Below, piece after piece: positions 22,966 through 31,247 of a DNA stretch of 47,450 bases. Every line of letters starts with the position of its first letter. The first letter of the stretch is position 1. The stretch is from Sporichthya brevicatena. GTDB taxonomy: Bacteria; Actinomycetota; Actinomycetes; Sporichthyales; Sporichthyaceae. The notes beneath the pieces are model-generated. The model ran no database searches, was not told the DNA's origin, and worked only from the letters and a program-made list of their open reading frames with translations. The translations under genes and the position numbers were made by a program. The stretch lies in contig NZ_BAAAHE010000008.1 in the NCBI RefSeq assembly GCF_039525035.1, positions 1 through 47,450 of the forward strand, written 5' to 3'.

Positions 22966-24360
22966 ATGGCCACACCGCACCGTGTGGTGATCATCGGGTC
23001 CGGCTTCGGCGGGCTGTTTGCGGCCAAGCACCTGCGCCGGGCGCCGGTCGAGGTCACGGTGATCGCACGCACCGCACACCACCTGTTCCAGCCGCTGCTC
23101 TACCAAGTCGCCACGGGTGTGCTCTCCGAGGGCGAGATCGCGCCGGCGACGCGGGAGATCCTGCGTCGGCAGAAGAACGCGCGCGTCCTGCTCGGTGACG
23201 TCACCGACATCGACCTCGCGCAGAAGACCGTCACGTCGACCTCGCCGCTGGGCACCACGGTCACCGACTACGACACGCTCATCGTCGCGGCGGGTGCGGG
23301 TCAGTCCTACTTCGGCAACGACAAGTTCGCCGACTACGCACCGGGCATGAAGTCGATCGACGACGCGCTCGAGCTGCGTGGCCGCATCTTCGGGGTGTTC
23401 GAGCTCGCCGAGCTCACCAAGGACCCGGAGATGGCGAAGAAGCTGCTGACCTTCGTGGTCGTCGGCGCCGGCCCGACCGGTGTCGAGATGGCGGGTCAGA
23501 TCGCCGAGCTCTCGCGGCGCACGCTGCAGCGCGACTTCCGCAACATCGACCCGAGCCAGGCGCGCATCGTGCTGCTCGACGCGGCACCGGCCGTCCTCGG
23601 GTCGTTCGGCGACAAACTCTCGAAGGCTGCGCGCCGTCGCCTGGAGAAGATGGGCGTCGAGGTCGCGATGGACCTCAAGGTCGTCGACGTCGACGCCGAG
23701 GGTGTCGTCGTCGAGGGCAAGGACGGCACGCGCCGGCGCATCGACTCGTACTGCAAGGTCTGGGCCGCCGGTGTGGCCGCGTCGCCGCTCGGCAAGCAGC
23801 TCGCCGAGCAGTCGGGCGCCGAGCTCGACCGCGCGGGCCGCGTGAAGGTCCAGCCGGATCTCACTCTGCCCGGCCACCCCGAGGTGTTCGTCCTCGGTGA
23901 CATGGCGACGCTCAACGACTACCCGGGCGTCGCGCAGGTCGCGATGCAGGGCGCCAAGCACGCGGCGAAGATGATCACCGCGCGGCTGGAGGGCAAGCCC
24001 GACGGGGCGCCGTTCCACTACCGCGACAAGGGCAGCATGGCGACGGTGTCGCGGTTCCACGCCGTGGCCGCGATCGGTCCGCTGCGCCTGACCGGCTTTC
24101 TCGCGTGGTTGATCTGGCTCGTCATCCACCTCGTGTACCTGATCGGCTTCAAGAACCGGGTGACGGCGCTGCTGCACTGGGCGGTCAGCTTCATCGGCCG
24201 CGGACGCTCCGAGCGCACGGCGACGCTGCAGCAGGTGATGGGCCGTCGGGCGATGGAGAAGATGCGCGCCGACGACCCGAACCACTGGGCCGGTCTCGGG
24301 CCGCTCGAGGGTCTGCCCTCGCCGCAGCCGAGCCGGGAGTCGAGCAGCCGCTCCGCCTGA
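22966..24360 (+). CDS. ndh: Type II NADH dehydrogenase (NDH-2)
   Basis: A 464-aa single-subunit, non-proton-pumping NADH:quinone oxidoreductase that feeds electrons into the membrane quinone pool. Two Rossmann motifs are visible, VVIIGSGFGGLFAA (about 7-20, FAD) and VVVGAGPTGVEMAG (about 165-178, NADH), with the FAD-contacting block VFVLGDMATL near residue 310. The quinone-site region near Q45 (HHLFQPLLYQVATG) matches the family. The hydrophobic stretch near 370-400 (FLAWLIWLVIHLVYLIGF) is the amphipathic/membrane anchor typical of actinobacterial NDH-2. A run of GGGAGAGAGGA precedes ATG 22966. Confidence 0.95.
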   Translation: MATPHRVVIIGSGFGGLFAAKHLRRAPVEVTVIARTAHHLFQPLLYQVATGVLSEGEIAPATREILRRQKNARVLLGDVTDIDLAQKTVTSTSPLGTTVTDYDTLIVAAGAGQSYFGNDKFADYAPGMKSIDDALELRGRIFGVFELAELTKDPEMAKKLLTFVVVGAGPTGVEMAGQIAELSRRTLQRDFRNIDPSQARIVLLDAAPAVLGSFGDKLSKAARRRLEKMGVEVAMDLKVVDVDAEGVVVEGKDGTRRRIDSYCKVWAAGVAASPLGKQLAEQSGAELDRAGRVKVQPDLTLPGHPEVFVLGDMATLNDYPGVAQVAMQGAKHAAKMITARLEGKPDGAPFHYRDKGSMATVSRFHAVAAIGPLRLTGFLAWLIWLVIHLVYLIGFKNRVTALLHWAVSFIGRGRSERTATLQQVMGRRAMEKMRADDPNHWAGLGPLEGLPSPQPSRESSSRSA

Positions 24361-24364
24361 CGTT

Positions 24365-24913
24365 CTAGAGCGTCACCTCGGCCGCCGGCGTGACGGTGGC
24401 CGTGCGGCCGGGGCCGTCCTGGTACTGCCAGTACAGGTTGGTGTGTGCGATGACCTGCTCCGGCGGGGGTGCGCCCCACTGCGTCAGATCCTCGGTGGTG
24501 TGGGCGTCGGCCACCAGCGTCACGTCGTACCCGCGCACGAAGGCGCCGTGGAGGGTGGAGCGGATGCACGCGTCGGTCTGCGCCCCGGTGACGATCAGCC
24601 GGCCGGCCTTGGCGCCGGCCAGGACGGCTTCAAGGTCGGTGTCCTCGAACGAGTCGCCGTAGCGCTTGCGCACGACGGGCTCGCCGGCGCCCACCTGCAG
24701 CTCGGGGACGAGCTCCCACGGCGGCGTGTCCGGCACGAGGTTCTCGTCGGTCTGCTGCACCCACACCACCGGCGTGCCGGCCGCCCGGGCGTTCTCGACC
24801 AGGCCGCGGATGCGGCTGATCACCCCGTCCCGGTCGACCGCGTCGGCGACCACCCCGTTCTGGACGTCGATCACGAGCAGCGCGGTGCGTGGACGGTCCG
24901 GGAGAGTCGTCAT
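24365..24913 (-). CDS. Isochorismatase-like cysteine hydrolase
   Basis: A 182-aa protein of the isochorismatase/nicotinamidase superfamily. The catalytic triad is in place: D16 in VIDVQNG, K83 in VVRKRYGDSF and C116 in TGAQTDACIRST, with the cis-peptide region just before C116. Family members hydrolyse amides, N-carbamoyl compounds or isochorismate; the substrate here is not clear. It is convergent with ndh, 4 bases away. Upstream lies a 72-bp palindrome that separates it from the LLM gene on the same strand. ATG 24913 gives a normal start. Confidence 0.9.
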   Translation of the reverse strand: MTTLPDRPRTALLVIDVQNGVVADAVDRDGVISRIRGLVENARAAGTPVVWVQQTDENLVPDTPPWELVPELQVGAGEPVVRKRYGDSFEDTDLEAVLAGAKAGRLIVTGAQTDACIRSTLHGAFVRGYDVTLVADAHTTEDLTQWGAPPPEQVIAHTNLYWQYQDGPGRTATVTPAAEVTL

Positions 24914-24946
24914 GCCCCCGTTCTACTCCGCCCCGCCGACATTTCG

Positions 24947-25018
24947 CCCCCGCTGTCAATAAAGGGTGTCACCCCTTACTGCGCAGTAAGGGGTGACACC
25001 CTTTCTTGACAGCGGGGG
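24947..25018. repeat. Near-perfect 72-bp palindrome
   Basis: Bases 24947-24982 are the reverse complement of 24983-25018 with one mismatch (T24960 opposite C25005) and no spacer at the centre (TGC/GCA). The element ends one base before the LLM stop codon and 33 bases upstream of the isochorismatase start. As RNA it would form a very long hairpin and could insulate the two genes. Its perfection exceeds an ordinary terminator and it may be a mobile or dispersed palindromic repeat. No second copy was noticed in the window. Confidence 0.9.
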
Positions 25019-25019
25019 G

Positions 25020-26030
25020 TCAGGCCGACTGGAGCTTGCGGATGATCGGTTCCCAGACCTCGGGGGCCGACGGGCCGAGGGGGTACGGCGTCAGCCGGGT
25101 GAACAGGTCGCCGTAGCGCTCGAGCAGGACGTCGGCGACGCGGTCGGGCTCGGCGACGATGGCGAACTCGTTCAGGACCTCGTCGTCGATCAGGGTGCCC
25201 ATCGTGTCCCACTCGCCCTGCTTGGACAGCGCGGTGAGTTCGACGCCGAGGTCGCCCCAGCCGTGGAGTTCGAGGACGCCGCGGTACGCGGGCGTCGACG
25301 CGTAGAACGCGAGCTGCTTGCGGCAGGCCTTCGCAGTCTGTGCCATCGCCTCCTCCGTCGCGCCGGTGACGACGAAGGGGAAGCCGCTGATCTCGAACCC
25401 GTCGAGGGTCCTTCCCGCCGCCTTGCGGCCCTCGGCGAGCCCGGCGACGGTGACCTCACGGAAGTACTGCGGGGTGGTGAAGGCGTGGGCGAGGAAGCCG
25501 TCCGCGACCTCGCCGGCGACGCGGGTCATCTGCGGGCCGACACCCGCGAGCAGGATCGGCGGGTTGCCGTAGCGGTTGGGGCCGGGGTCGAACATCGGCG
25601 TCATCAGGGTGTGGCTGTAGTAGTCGCCGCGGAAGTCCAGCGGGTCGCCGGTCTCCCAGGTGCGCCAGATGGCGCGGACCGCGGCGATGTACTCCTTCAT
25701 CCGCTTCGCGGGGTCCGACCACGGCATCGAGAACCGGCGCGTGATGTGCGCGGAGATCTGCGACCCGAGGCCGAGCAGGAAGCGCCCGCGCGTGTAGAGC
25801 TGCAGGTCGTTCGCGGCGACGGCGGTCGTCATCGGGGAGCGGGCGAACGCGACGAGGATCGACGTCCCGATCTGAATCCGTTCGGTGGTCCGGCCGGAGG
25901 CCGCGGCCATCAACAGCGGGTCGTGGTTGGTCTCGGGCAGCCAGGCGGCGTCGTACCCCGACGCCTCGGCCGCCTCGACACCGTCGACGTCCGCGTCGAA
26001 GGTGATGCCCAGTCCGGTGTCGACCTTCAC
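25020..26030 (-). CDS. LLM-class F420-dependent oxidoreductase
   Basis: A 336-aa TIM-barrel luciferase-like monooxygenase of the coenzyme-F420 group common in actinobacteria (TIGR03617-like). Typical blocks are the start VKVDTGLGITFDADVDG, AAWLPETNHDPLL, IQIGTSILVAFARSP, FLLGLGSQISAHITRRF and PPILLAGVGPQMTRVAGEVADGFLAH. These enzymes move hydride between F420 and a small substrate, which cannot be predicted. GTG 26030 has GGAG 7 bases upstream; longer versions of the frame lack a site. The DUF1697 gene ends 65 bases upstream on the same strand. Confidence 0.88.
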   Translation of the reverse strand: MKVDTGLGITFDADVDGVEAAEASGYDAAWLPETNHDPLLMAAASGRTTERIQIGTSILVAFARSPMTTAVAANDLQLYTRGRFLLGLGSQISAHITRRFSMPWSDPAKRMKEYIAAVRAIWRTWETGDPLDFRGDYYSHTLMTPMFDPGPNRYGNPPILLAGVGPQMTRVAGEVADGFLAHAFTTPQYFREVTVAGLAEGRKAAGRTLDGFEISGFPFVVTGATEEAMAQTAKACRKQLAFYASTPAYRGVLELHGWGDLGVELTALSKQGEWDTMGTLIDDEVLNEFAIVAEPDRVADVLLERYGDLFTRLTPYPLGPSAPEVWEPIIRKLQSA

Positions 26031-26095
26031 GTGCGAGCTCCGATCCGCCGAGGAAACGCTCGCGAGGCTAACTGTCCGATGTCGGCGACGGTTTC

Positions 26096-26641
26096 TCAGG
26101 CCTGCATCAGCTCGAGCAGCTTCGTCGTCGTCTTCCAGCTGCGGATCGTCATCAGCTTGTACTCCGGCGTGCCGATGATCTGACCCATCCTGCTCTTCGT
26201 CCGCTCGGCGGACAGGCGCTGGAAGTAGAGCACGCCGTTCGCAGCCCAGGCCTCGTCGACGCCCTCGCGTCCGCGGACGACCGTCATCGCCTGCGCCGGG
26301 GTCAGCGGGGAGCGCAGGAAGATCGCGTCGCTGTGGAAGAGGTCCGGCCGGGTGCCGAAACCCGGCGGTGCCTTCTCGACGACCGTGCGCAGCTGACGCA
26401 GCGAGCGGACGACGACCACGAGCGGGACGCCGAACCGCTCCTGCAGGCTCGCCTCGATCTCCTGCTCCAGCACCGGACCGGTTCGGGGGGACCGGAACAG
26501 CACGTTCCCGGACTGGATGTAGGTGCTGACCTCGGCGTGCCCGGCGGCCTCGAAGACCTCCCGCAGTGCCGCCATCGGGACCGGGTTCTTGCCGCCGACG
26601 TTGATGCCGCGCAGCAGCGCGAGGTAGCGGGTCGAGGCCAT
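26096..26641 (-). CDS. DUF1697 family protein
   Basis: A 181-aa protein matching the DUF1697 pattern along its length: YLALLRGINVGGKNPVPMAAL, STYIQSGNVLF, FGVPLVVVVRS and TKSRMGQIIGTPEYKLMTIRSWKTTTKLLEL. The family is widespread and soluble, with no established biochemical role. ATG 26641 gives the standard N-terminus. It is divergent from the ArsR operon, whose control region (26642-26748) also covers its own promoter. Confidence 0.9.
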   Translation of the reverse strand: MASTRYLALLRGINVGGKNPVPMAALREVFEAAGHAEVSTYIQSGNVLFRSPRTGPVLEQEIEASLQERFGVPLVVVVRSLRQLRTVVEKAPPGFGTRPDLFHSDAIFLRSPLTPAQAMTVVRGREGVDEAWAANGVLYFQRLSAERTKSRMGQIIGTPEYKLMTIRSWKTTTKLLELMQA

Positions 26642-26676
26642 GGTCCGACGCTATCGCGCAGGTCAGCCCCATTACT

Positions 26677-26734
26677 CAACCCGTTGGTTGACAACCTGGA
26701 GCGGCGGCTCTACGGTTATTCAACCAACTGGTTG
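26677..26734 (+). promoter_or_regulatory. ArsR operon promoter bracketed by two operators
   Basis: CAACC-N4-GGTTG occurs at 26677-26690 and again at 26721-26734, centres 44 bases apart, about four helical turns. Between and overlapping them lies a good promoter, TTGACA (26688-26693), 17 bases, TACGGT (26711-26716). The second operator lies between the -10 and the ribosome site. This is strong evidence for autorepression by the ArsR protein, possibly with looping. Confidence 0.75.
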
Positions 26735-26748
26735 AGGAGGCGAGCGGC

Positions 26749-27096
26749 ATGACGGACGAGCTCTCCCGGCTCTTCGCGGCGCTGGCCGACCCGACCCGGC
26801 GGGACATCGTGGCGCGCCTCGCGATCGGGGACGCCACGGTGAGCGACCTGGCGGCGCCGTACGACGTGAGCCTGCAGGCGATCTCCAAGCACCTGAAGGT
26901 GCTGGAGGACGCCGGCCTGGTCAGCCGGCGCCGGGAGGCGCAGCGCCGGCCGGTCCACCTCGAGGCCGAGGTCCTCGGCCGCGCGACCGAGTGGATCGAC
27001 CGCTACGCCCGCATCGCGGAGGAGCGTTACTCCCGGCTCGACGCGGTGCTCGCCGAACTCGCGACCGATGAGTCCGGCACTGCAGAACAGTCCTGA
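26749..27096 (+). CDS. ArsR-family transcriptional regulator
   Basis: A 115-aa winged-helix repressor: LFAALADPTRRDIVARLAIGDATVSDLAAPYDVSLQAISKHLKVLEDAGLVSRRREAQRRP is a full ArsR HTH at about 7-68. No cysteine is present, so metal sensing through thiols is unlikely. This subgroup is commonly paired with SRPBCC proteins, as here. GAGGAGG precedes ATG 26749. It probably represses its own operon through the two CAACC-N4-GGTTG sites. Confidence 0.93.
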   Translation: MTDELSRLFAALADPTRRDIVARLAIGDATVSDLAAPYDVSLQAISKHLKVLEDAGLVSRRREAQRRPVHLEAEVLGRATEWIDRYARIAEERYSRLDAVLAELATDESGTAEQS

Positions 27097-27128
27097 CCGA
27101 CGAACCCCACGATCAGAGGAGATCGATC

Positions 27129-27611
27129 ATGAACACCGCGACCGGGGCCCGCATCGAGGCCGACCCGACCGTTCCCGCGATCCACATCTACCGCGAGTTC
27201 TCCGCCACGCCGGCGCAGCTGATGCGCGCGCACACCGACCCGGACCTGTTCCTGCGCTGGGTGGGCCCGTACGACACGTCGATGCAGATCGACTACTGGG
27301 ACGCCCGCACCGGCGGCAGTTGGCGCTACACCGGCAGCCACGGAGGTTTCGACTACGCGTTCCGCGGGTGCTTCCACGAGGTCGGCGAGAACAAGATCGT
27401 CCAGACCTTCACCTACGAGGGTGAGCCCGACGGCGTCTGCCTCGAGACGTTGACGCTGACCGACCTCGGCAACGGGCGGACCGAGCTGCACGTGGTCTCG
27501 CTCTGCGACAGCTTCGAGGCCCGCGAGGGGTGGTTGAACTCCGGCATGGAGACCGGCGTCAACGACGGCTACGCCAAGCTCGACGCCCTGCTCGCGGACG
27601 GCGCTCTCTGA
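27129..27611 (+). CDS. SRPBCC / AHSA1-family protein
   Basis: A 160-aa START-like fold protein of the AHSA1 subgroup: IYREFSATPAQLMRAHTDPDLFLRWVGP at the start, DYWDARTGGSWRYT, GCFHEVGENKIVQTFTYEG, and WLNSGMETGVNDGYAKLDALL at the end. These proteins form a hydrophobic cavity for small ligands; an enzymatic role is not established. ArsR-SRPBCC pairs are common in actinobacteria. AGGAG lies about 9 bases before ATG 27129, and the next gene begins 1 base after its stop. Confidence 0.93.
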   Translation: MNTATGARIEADPTVPAIHIYREFSATPAQLMRAHTDPDLFLRWVGPYDTSMQIDYWDARTGGSWRYTGSHGGFDYAFRGCFHEVGENKIVQTFTYEGEPDGVCLETLTLTDLGNGRTELHVVSLCDSFEAREGWLNSGMETGVNDGYAKLDALLADGAL

Positions 27612-27612
27612 C

Positions 27613-28197
27613 ATGTCGTCAGATTCCTTGGACAACGCCGCCGCGCGGCACCGCCGGTACGCCGGCGCGTTCACCGACCGGGTGCAGGGCACTCGCGACT
27701 GGGACGCGCCGGCCCCGGTGGAGGGCTGGACCGCGCGCGACGTCGTCCGCCACCTCGTCGAGTGGTTCCCGGGTTTCCTGGCGACCGGGGCGAGCATCGA
27801 GCTGCCCGCGGGCCCGCCGGTCGACGACGACCCCGTCACCGCGTGGACGACGCAGACCGTGGCGGTGCAGGCCCTGCTCGACGACCCGGCGACCGCCGGC
27901 CGCGTTCTCACCAACCCGCACCTGGGCGAGGTGCCGCTGGACGAGGCGATCGACCGCTTCTACACCGCCGACGTCGTCATGCACACCTGGGACCTTGCCC
28001 GCGCGACCGGCCAGGACGACCGCCTGGACCCCGCGTTCTGCGCGCAGCTGCTCGCCGGCATGGAGGCGATGGAGGACGTGCTGCGCGCCTCCGGGCAGTT
28101 CGGGCCCGCGGTGCCCGTCCCCGCCGACGCCGACGTCCAGGCCCGGCTGATCGGGTTCATCGGCCGCGACCCCGGGTGGACCTCGCCCCGCGCCTGA
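27613..28197 (+). CDS. TIGR03086 family, mycothiol-dependent maleylpyruvate isomerase-like
   Basis: A 194-aa DinB-like four-helix bundle protein of the MDMPI N-terminal / TIGR03086 group. Signatures are DWDAPAPVEGWTARDVVRHLVEW, with a histidine in the metal-site position, and the block DVVMHTWDLARATGQD. Relatives use mycothiol as a thiol cofactor, consistent with an actinobacterial host. It is the third gene of the ArsR operon, starting 1 base after the SRPBCC stop. Its specific reaction is unknown. Confidence 0.88.
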   Translation: MSSDSLDNAAARHRRYAGAFTDRVQGTRDWDAPAPVEGWTARDVVRHLVEWFPGFLATGASIELPAGPPVDDDPVTAWTTQTVAVQALLDDPATAGRVLTNPHLGEVPLDEAIDRFYTADVVMHTWDLARATGQDDRLDPAFCAQLLAGMEAMEDVLRASGQFGPAVPVPADADVQARLIGFIGRDPGWTSPRA

Positions 28198-28218
28198 CCG
28201 GCGCGAGAGGCTGGGGCC

Positions 28219-28836
28219 GTGCTCCTCACCCTCGACCTGCTCGGCATCTTCGTCTTCGCCCTCGCCGGCGGGCTGGTGGCCGTGCGCAAGGAGCTCGACG
28301 TCGTCGGCGTGCTCGTGCTGGCGACCGTGACCGCCCTCGGCGGTGGTCTGACGCGCGACGTGCTCATCGGCGCGGTCCCGCCGCCGGGTCTGGCCGACTG
28401 GCGCTACCTGATGACGCCGCTCGCGGCCGGACTGTTCGTGTTCTTCTTCCACCCGGCGCTGCACCGGCTGGAGCGGCCGATCAACTACGCCGACGCCGGC
28501 GGGCTCGGCCTGTTCTGCGTCGCCGGGGCGCTGAAGGCCTCCGACTACGGGCTCAACCCGCTCCCGGCCGCGATGCTCGGCCTCGTGACCGCCGTGGGCG
28601 GCGGGGTGATGCGGGACGTGCTGGTGCGGGAGGTCCCGGGGATCCTGCGGCGCGGGGAGCTCTACGCGACGCCGGCGCTCGCGGGGGCGATCGTCGCGGT
28701 CGTCGGCACCGAGGCCGGACTCGACCATGCGGCGATCGGCCCGCCGGCGGCGGTCGTCGCGATCGTCTGGCGGATGCTCGCGATCCACCGGGGCTGGATG
28801 GCCCCGATGCCGGGCCCGCGGGACAAGTCGAGCTGA
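28219..28836 (+). CDS. TRIC / UPF0126 family membrane protein
   Basis: A 205-aa membrane protein made of two repeats of three helices plus a seventh, as in prokaryotic TRIC cation channels. The repeated signature is clear: ALGGGLTRDVLIG near residue 43 and AVGGGVMRDVLVREVPGIL near 126. Members conduct monovalent cations. GTG 28219 follows the previous gene by 21 bases with GAGAGG upstream. It is convergent with the gene at 28858. Confidence 0.92.
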   Translation: MLLTLDLLGIFVFALAGGLVAVRKELDVVGVLVLATVTALGGGLTRDVLIGAVPPPGLADWRYLMTPLAAGLFVFFFHPALHRLERPINYADAGGLGLFCVAGALKASDYGLNPLPAAMLGLVTAVGGGVMRDVLVREVPGILRRGELYATPALAGAIVAVVGTEAGLDHAAIGPPAAVVAIVWRMLAIHRGWMAPMPGPRDKSS

Positions 28837-28857
28837 CGGGTCTTCAGGTTGGTCAGG

Positions 28858-29430
28858 TCAGCCGACCAGACCCTTGCGCAGCTTCGACCACAGCAGGTTG
28901 GTGCGGCCCCAGACCGGGTCGAGGACGTCGACGAGCCAGCAGGTGGTCAGCACCTCGAGCATGGTGTCGTTCAGGGCGCCGCCGAACTCGCGGGCGATGG
29001 CCTCGGGCTCGCCGGAGGACATGCCGCCCCAGGTGAAGTTCTTGCCCTTCACGGTCGTCACCGGGACCGGGCACAGGTGGTACATCCCCGGCGGGCGCGG
29101 CAGCGCGATCAACTCGGTGCCGAACAGCGCGGCGTCGATGCGCCGAAACGTGTCCTCGGTGCAGTAGCCGCGGACGAATGCGCGCTGGGCGTTGCCGTCC
29201 CGCGTCATGCTCTGACCCGGCTGGGAGTTCGTGGTGACGTACCCGGCGCAGTTGAGGTCGACAAGGACGTCGATGAGGCCCTTGGTCTCCGGCAGTGGCG
29301 GCTCGGTCGGGTCGTTGTGGCCGGGGAAGTACTGCACCTCGCCGCGCAGCCAGCGCGCGGTGACCGCGCCGAGGTCGGCGAGGGTGCGGCAGGCCGACCA
29401 GGGGGCCAGGTCCTTCTCCGGCGTGCTCAT
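28858..29430 (-). CDS. Uncharacterised actinobacterial protein (DUF6919-like)
   Basis: A 190-aa soluble protein beginning WSACRTLADLGAVTARWLRGEVQYFPGH, followed by GLIDVLVDLNCAGYVTTNSQPG and a C-terminal CWLVDVLDPVWGRTNLLW. It resembles actinobacterial proteins annotated DUF6919; I am moderately unsure of that label. No signal peptide, membrane segment or known catalytic motif. The leader before ATG 29430 lacks an obvious ribosome site. It lies between a convergent channel gene and a QorB-like gene on the same strand. Confidence 0.65.
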   Translation of the reverse strand: MSTPEKDLAPWSACRTLADLGAVTARWLRGEVQYFPGHNDPTEPPLPETKGLIDVLVDLNCAGYVTTNSQPGQSMTRDGNAQRAFVRGYCTEDTFRRIDAALFGTELIALPRPPGMYHLCPVPVTTVKGKNFTWGGMSSGEPEAIAREFGGALNDTMLEVLTTCWLVDVLDPVWGRTNLLWSKLRKGLVG

Positions 29431-29487
29431 GGCAGGGAAGGGTAGGCGGTCCCCCGGTCGGCGCTGCCGCGCGGCGGCGCGCGTCGC

Positions 29488-30354
29488 TCAGGCCGCGGCG
29501 GCGGCGGTGGCGACCGCGGCCTCGACAGCCGCGCGCAGCGAGACCGGCTCGCGGCCGATCAGCGCCGCGAGGTCGGAGCCGGGGACGTGGAGTTCGCCGG
29601 CGGCGATGCCCCGGTCGGCGTCCGCGACGACGGCGGCCATCGGCTCCGGCAGGCCGAGTCCGATCAGCAGGTCGCGGTAGGCCTCCTCGGTCAGGTTCGT
29701 GTAGCGGACCTCCCGGCCGGTGACGGCGGAGATCGTCGCCGCGAGGTCGGTCAGGGTGTACGCCGAGCCGCCGAGCTCGTAGACCGCGCCGTCGTGGCCG
29801 GTGCCGGTGAGGACCGCGGCCGCGGCCTCGGCATAGTCGGCGCGCGCGGCGCCGCTGATGAGCCCGTCGCCGGCGGCACCGGCCACCCCGTTCGCGAGGT
29901 ACGTGGGCAGGTGGGCGAGGTAGTTCTCGTGGTACCAGCCGTTGCGCAGCAGCGCGTAGGTCAGCCCGGACTGCGCGAGCGCCTCCTCGGTGGCGCGGTG
30001 CTCCGCGGCGAGCAGCAGCGAGGTCGTGTCGGCGCGGGTGATGCTCGTGTAGGCGACGAACGGGACGTCGGCGGCCTTCGCCGCGTCGATCACGTTGCCG
30101 TGCTGGACGACGCGGCGGCCCACCTCGCTGCCGGAGATCAACAGCAGGCGGTCGACGCCGGTGAGCGCGGCGCGGAGGGCGTCGGGGTCGTCGTAGCTCG
30201 CCCCGCGGATCTCGACGCCGAGGGCGGCGAGGTCGGCGAGGGCCTCCGGTCGGCGCGCGATCGCGACGAGCTCGGAGGCGGGCACCCGGCGCAGCAGCGC
30301 GTCGAGGGTCTCACGGCCGAGGCCGCCGGTGGCGGCGGTGACGGCGAGGGTCAT
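29488..30354 (-). CDS. NmrA/QorB-type NAD(P)H-dependent oxidoreductase
   Basis: A 288-aa atypical short-chain dehydrogenase of the NmrA / quinone oxidoreductase-2 group. The dinucleotide motif is AVTAATGGLGRETL (about 4-17). Other matching blocks are LLISGSEVGRRVVQHGNVIDAAKAADVPFVAYTSI and YALLRNGWYHENY. Relatives reduce quinones or sense NADP(H). ATG 30354 has GGAGAA about 6 bases upstream. It is divergent from an HxlR regulator, the same arrangement as E. coli ytfG-ytfH. Confidence 0.9.
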   Translation of the reverse strand: MTLAVTAATGGLGRETLDALLRRVPASELVAIARRPEALADLAALGVEIRGASYDDPDALRAALTGVDRLLLISGSEVGRRVVQHGNVIDAAKAADVPFVAYTSITRADTTSLLLAAEHRATEEALAQSGLTYALLRNGWYHENYLAHLPTYLANGVAGAAGDGLISGAARADYAEAAAAVLTGTGHDGAVYELGGSAYTLTDLAATISAVTGREVRYTNLTEEAYRDLLIGLGLPEPMAAVVADADRGIAAGELHVPGSDLAALIGREPVSLRAAVEAAVATAAAAA

Positions 30355-30432
30355 GGCGGTTCTCCTTCACGAGAGGGGTGGTGTCTCGCTGGGGTGGAAC
30401 CGGAATGCGCCGGGGTCACTTCCCGTTGGAGA

Positions 30433-30455
30433 GTAGGCACCTGAAAGTGCGTAAC
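30433..30455. promoter_or_regulatory. Inverted repeat, probable HxlR operator
   Basis: TAGGCAC (30434-30440), 6 bases, then GTGCGTA (30447-30453), 6 of 7 bases complementary. It lies in the 117-base gap between the divergent qorB-like and hxlR genes, 17 bases before the HxlR start. The position suits autorepression and repression of the oxidoreductase. Confidence 0.55.
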
Positions 30456-30471
30456 CCACCCGGAGGCGACC

Positions 30472-30861
30472 GTGACTCTCGCGCCCGACCCGTACGCCGC
30501 CCTGTGCCCGAGCCGGCAGGTGCTCGACCGCGTCGGCGACCGGTGGACGATCCTGATCATGCGCTCGCTCGCCGGTGGCCCCCGCCGCTTCACCGAGCTC
30601 GCCCGCGAGATCGAGGGCATCAGTCAGAAGATGCTCACCCAGACCCTCCGCGGCCTGGAACGCGACGGCCTGATCACCCGCACGGTGACCCCGACCGTCC
30701 CGGTCCGCGTCGACTACGAGCTCACCGACCTCGGCCGCTCCCTCGGCGAACCGATCGCCGCCCTCGAACGCTGGGCCGTCGACCACATGGGTGAGGTCCT
30801 CGACGCCCGCGACCGCTACGACGGCCGGGAAACAGAAATCCCAGGCCGCCAACCGCGCTGA
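30472..30861 (+). CDS. HxlR-family transcriptional regulator (QorR-like)
   Basis: A 129-aa winged-helix protein with the HxlR signature: [51 protein letters not shown] and [12 protein letters not shown]. Cys12 stands where redox-sensing HxlR regulators such as QorR and HypR carry their reactive cysteine, so thiol sensing of quinones or electrophiles is plausible. GTG 30472 (VTLAPDPY) has GGAGG upstream. Target is probably the divergent QorB-like gene. Confidence 0.92.
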   Translation: MTLAPDPYAALCPSRQVLDRVGDRWTILIMRSLAGGPRRFTELAREIEGISQKMLTQTLRGLERDGLITRTVTPTVPVRVDYELTDLGRSLGEPIAALERWAVDHMGEVLDARDRYDGRETEIPGRQPR

Positions 30862-30916
30862 CCTGGGGTGTTGCCCGCGCTCCTGAGGGCGGGCCGGAGG
30901 CGAAGTCACCAAGACT

Positions 30917-30939
30917 GTTGGAAAGTCTTACTTTCCAAC
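30917..30939. promoter_or_regulatory. Perfect operator palindrome of the toxin-antitoxin operon
   Basis: GTTGGAAAGT (30917-30926) and ACTTTCCAAC (30930-30939) are perfect complements with a 3-base spacer, 24 bases before the antitoxin ATG. Such a site at this position is expected for autoregulation by an AbrB-type antitoxin or its toxin complex. Confidence 0.75.
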
Positions 30940-30962
30940 CAGCGCCGATGCACACTGCTGAC

Positions 30963-31247
30963 ATGAGTGACTTGCTGGGGAAGGCCACGCTCCGCGCCAA
31001 GGGCCAGATCACGCTGTCCGCCCGGATTCGTGAAGCGCTGCACGCGCGCGAGGGGGACGACGTCGAATTCCGCGAGGAGGACGGCGTCGTCTACGTACGC
31101 GCCGTCCGCACCATCGCCGCCGACCAGGCCTGGTTCTGGTCCCCGGAGTGGCAGGCGGGCGAGGTTGAGGCGTCGCAGGAGATCGCCCGCGGCGAGACGG
31201 AGAAGTTCGACAGTACGGACGAGTTCCTGAAGAGCCTCGGTCAGTGA
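30963..31247 (+). CDS. AbrB/SpoVT-type antitoxin
   Basis: A 94-aa protein. Residues about 4-47 form a swapped-hairpin AbrB domain (LGKATLRAKGQITLSARIREALHAREGDDVEFREEDG). The C-terminal tail (WFWSPEWQAGEVEASQEIARGE ... DEFLKSLGQ) is acidic and probably binds the toxin. ATG 30963 lacks a clear ribosome site; an in-frame ATG at 30948 is an alternative. The last codons overlap the toxin gene's start (GTGA). Regulation by the upstream palindrome is likely. Confidence 0.85.
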   Translation: MSDLLGKATLRAKGQITLSARIREALHAREGDDVEFREEDGVVYVRAVRTIAADQAWFWSPEWQAGEVEASQEIARGETEKFDSTDEFLKSLGQ

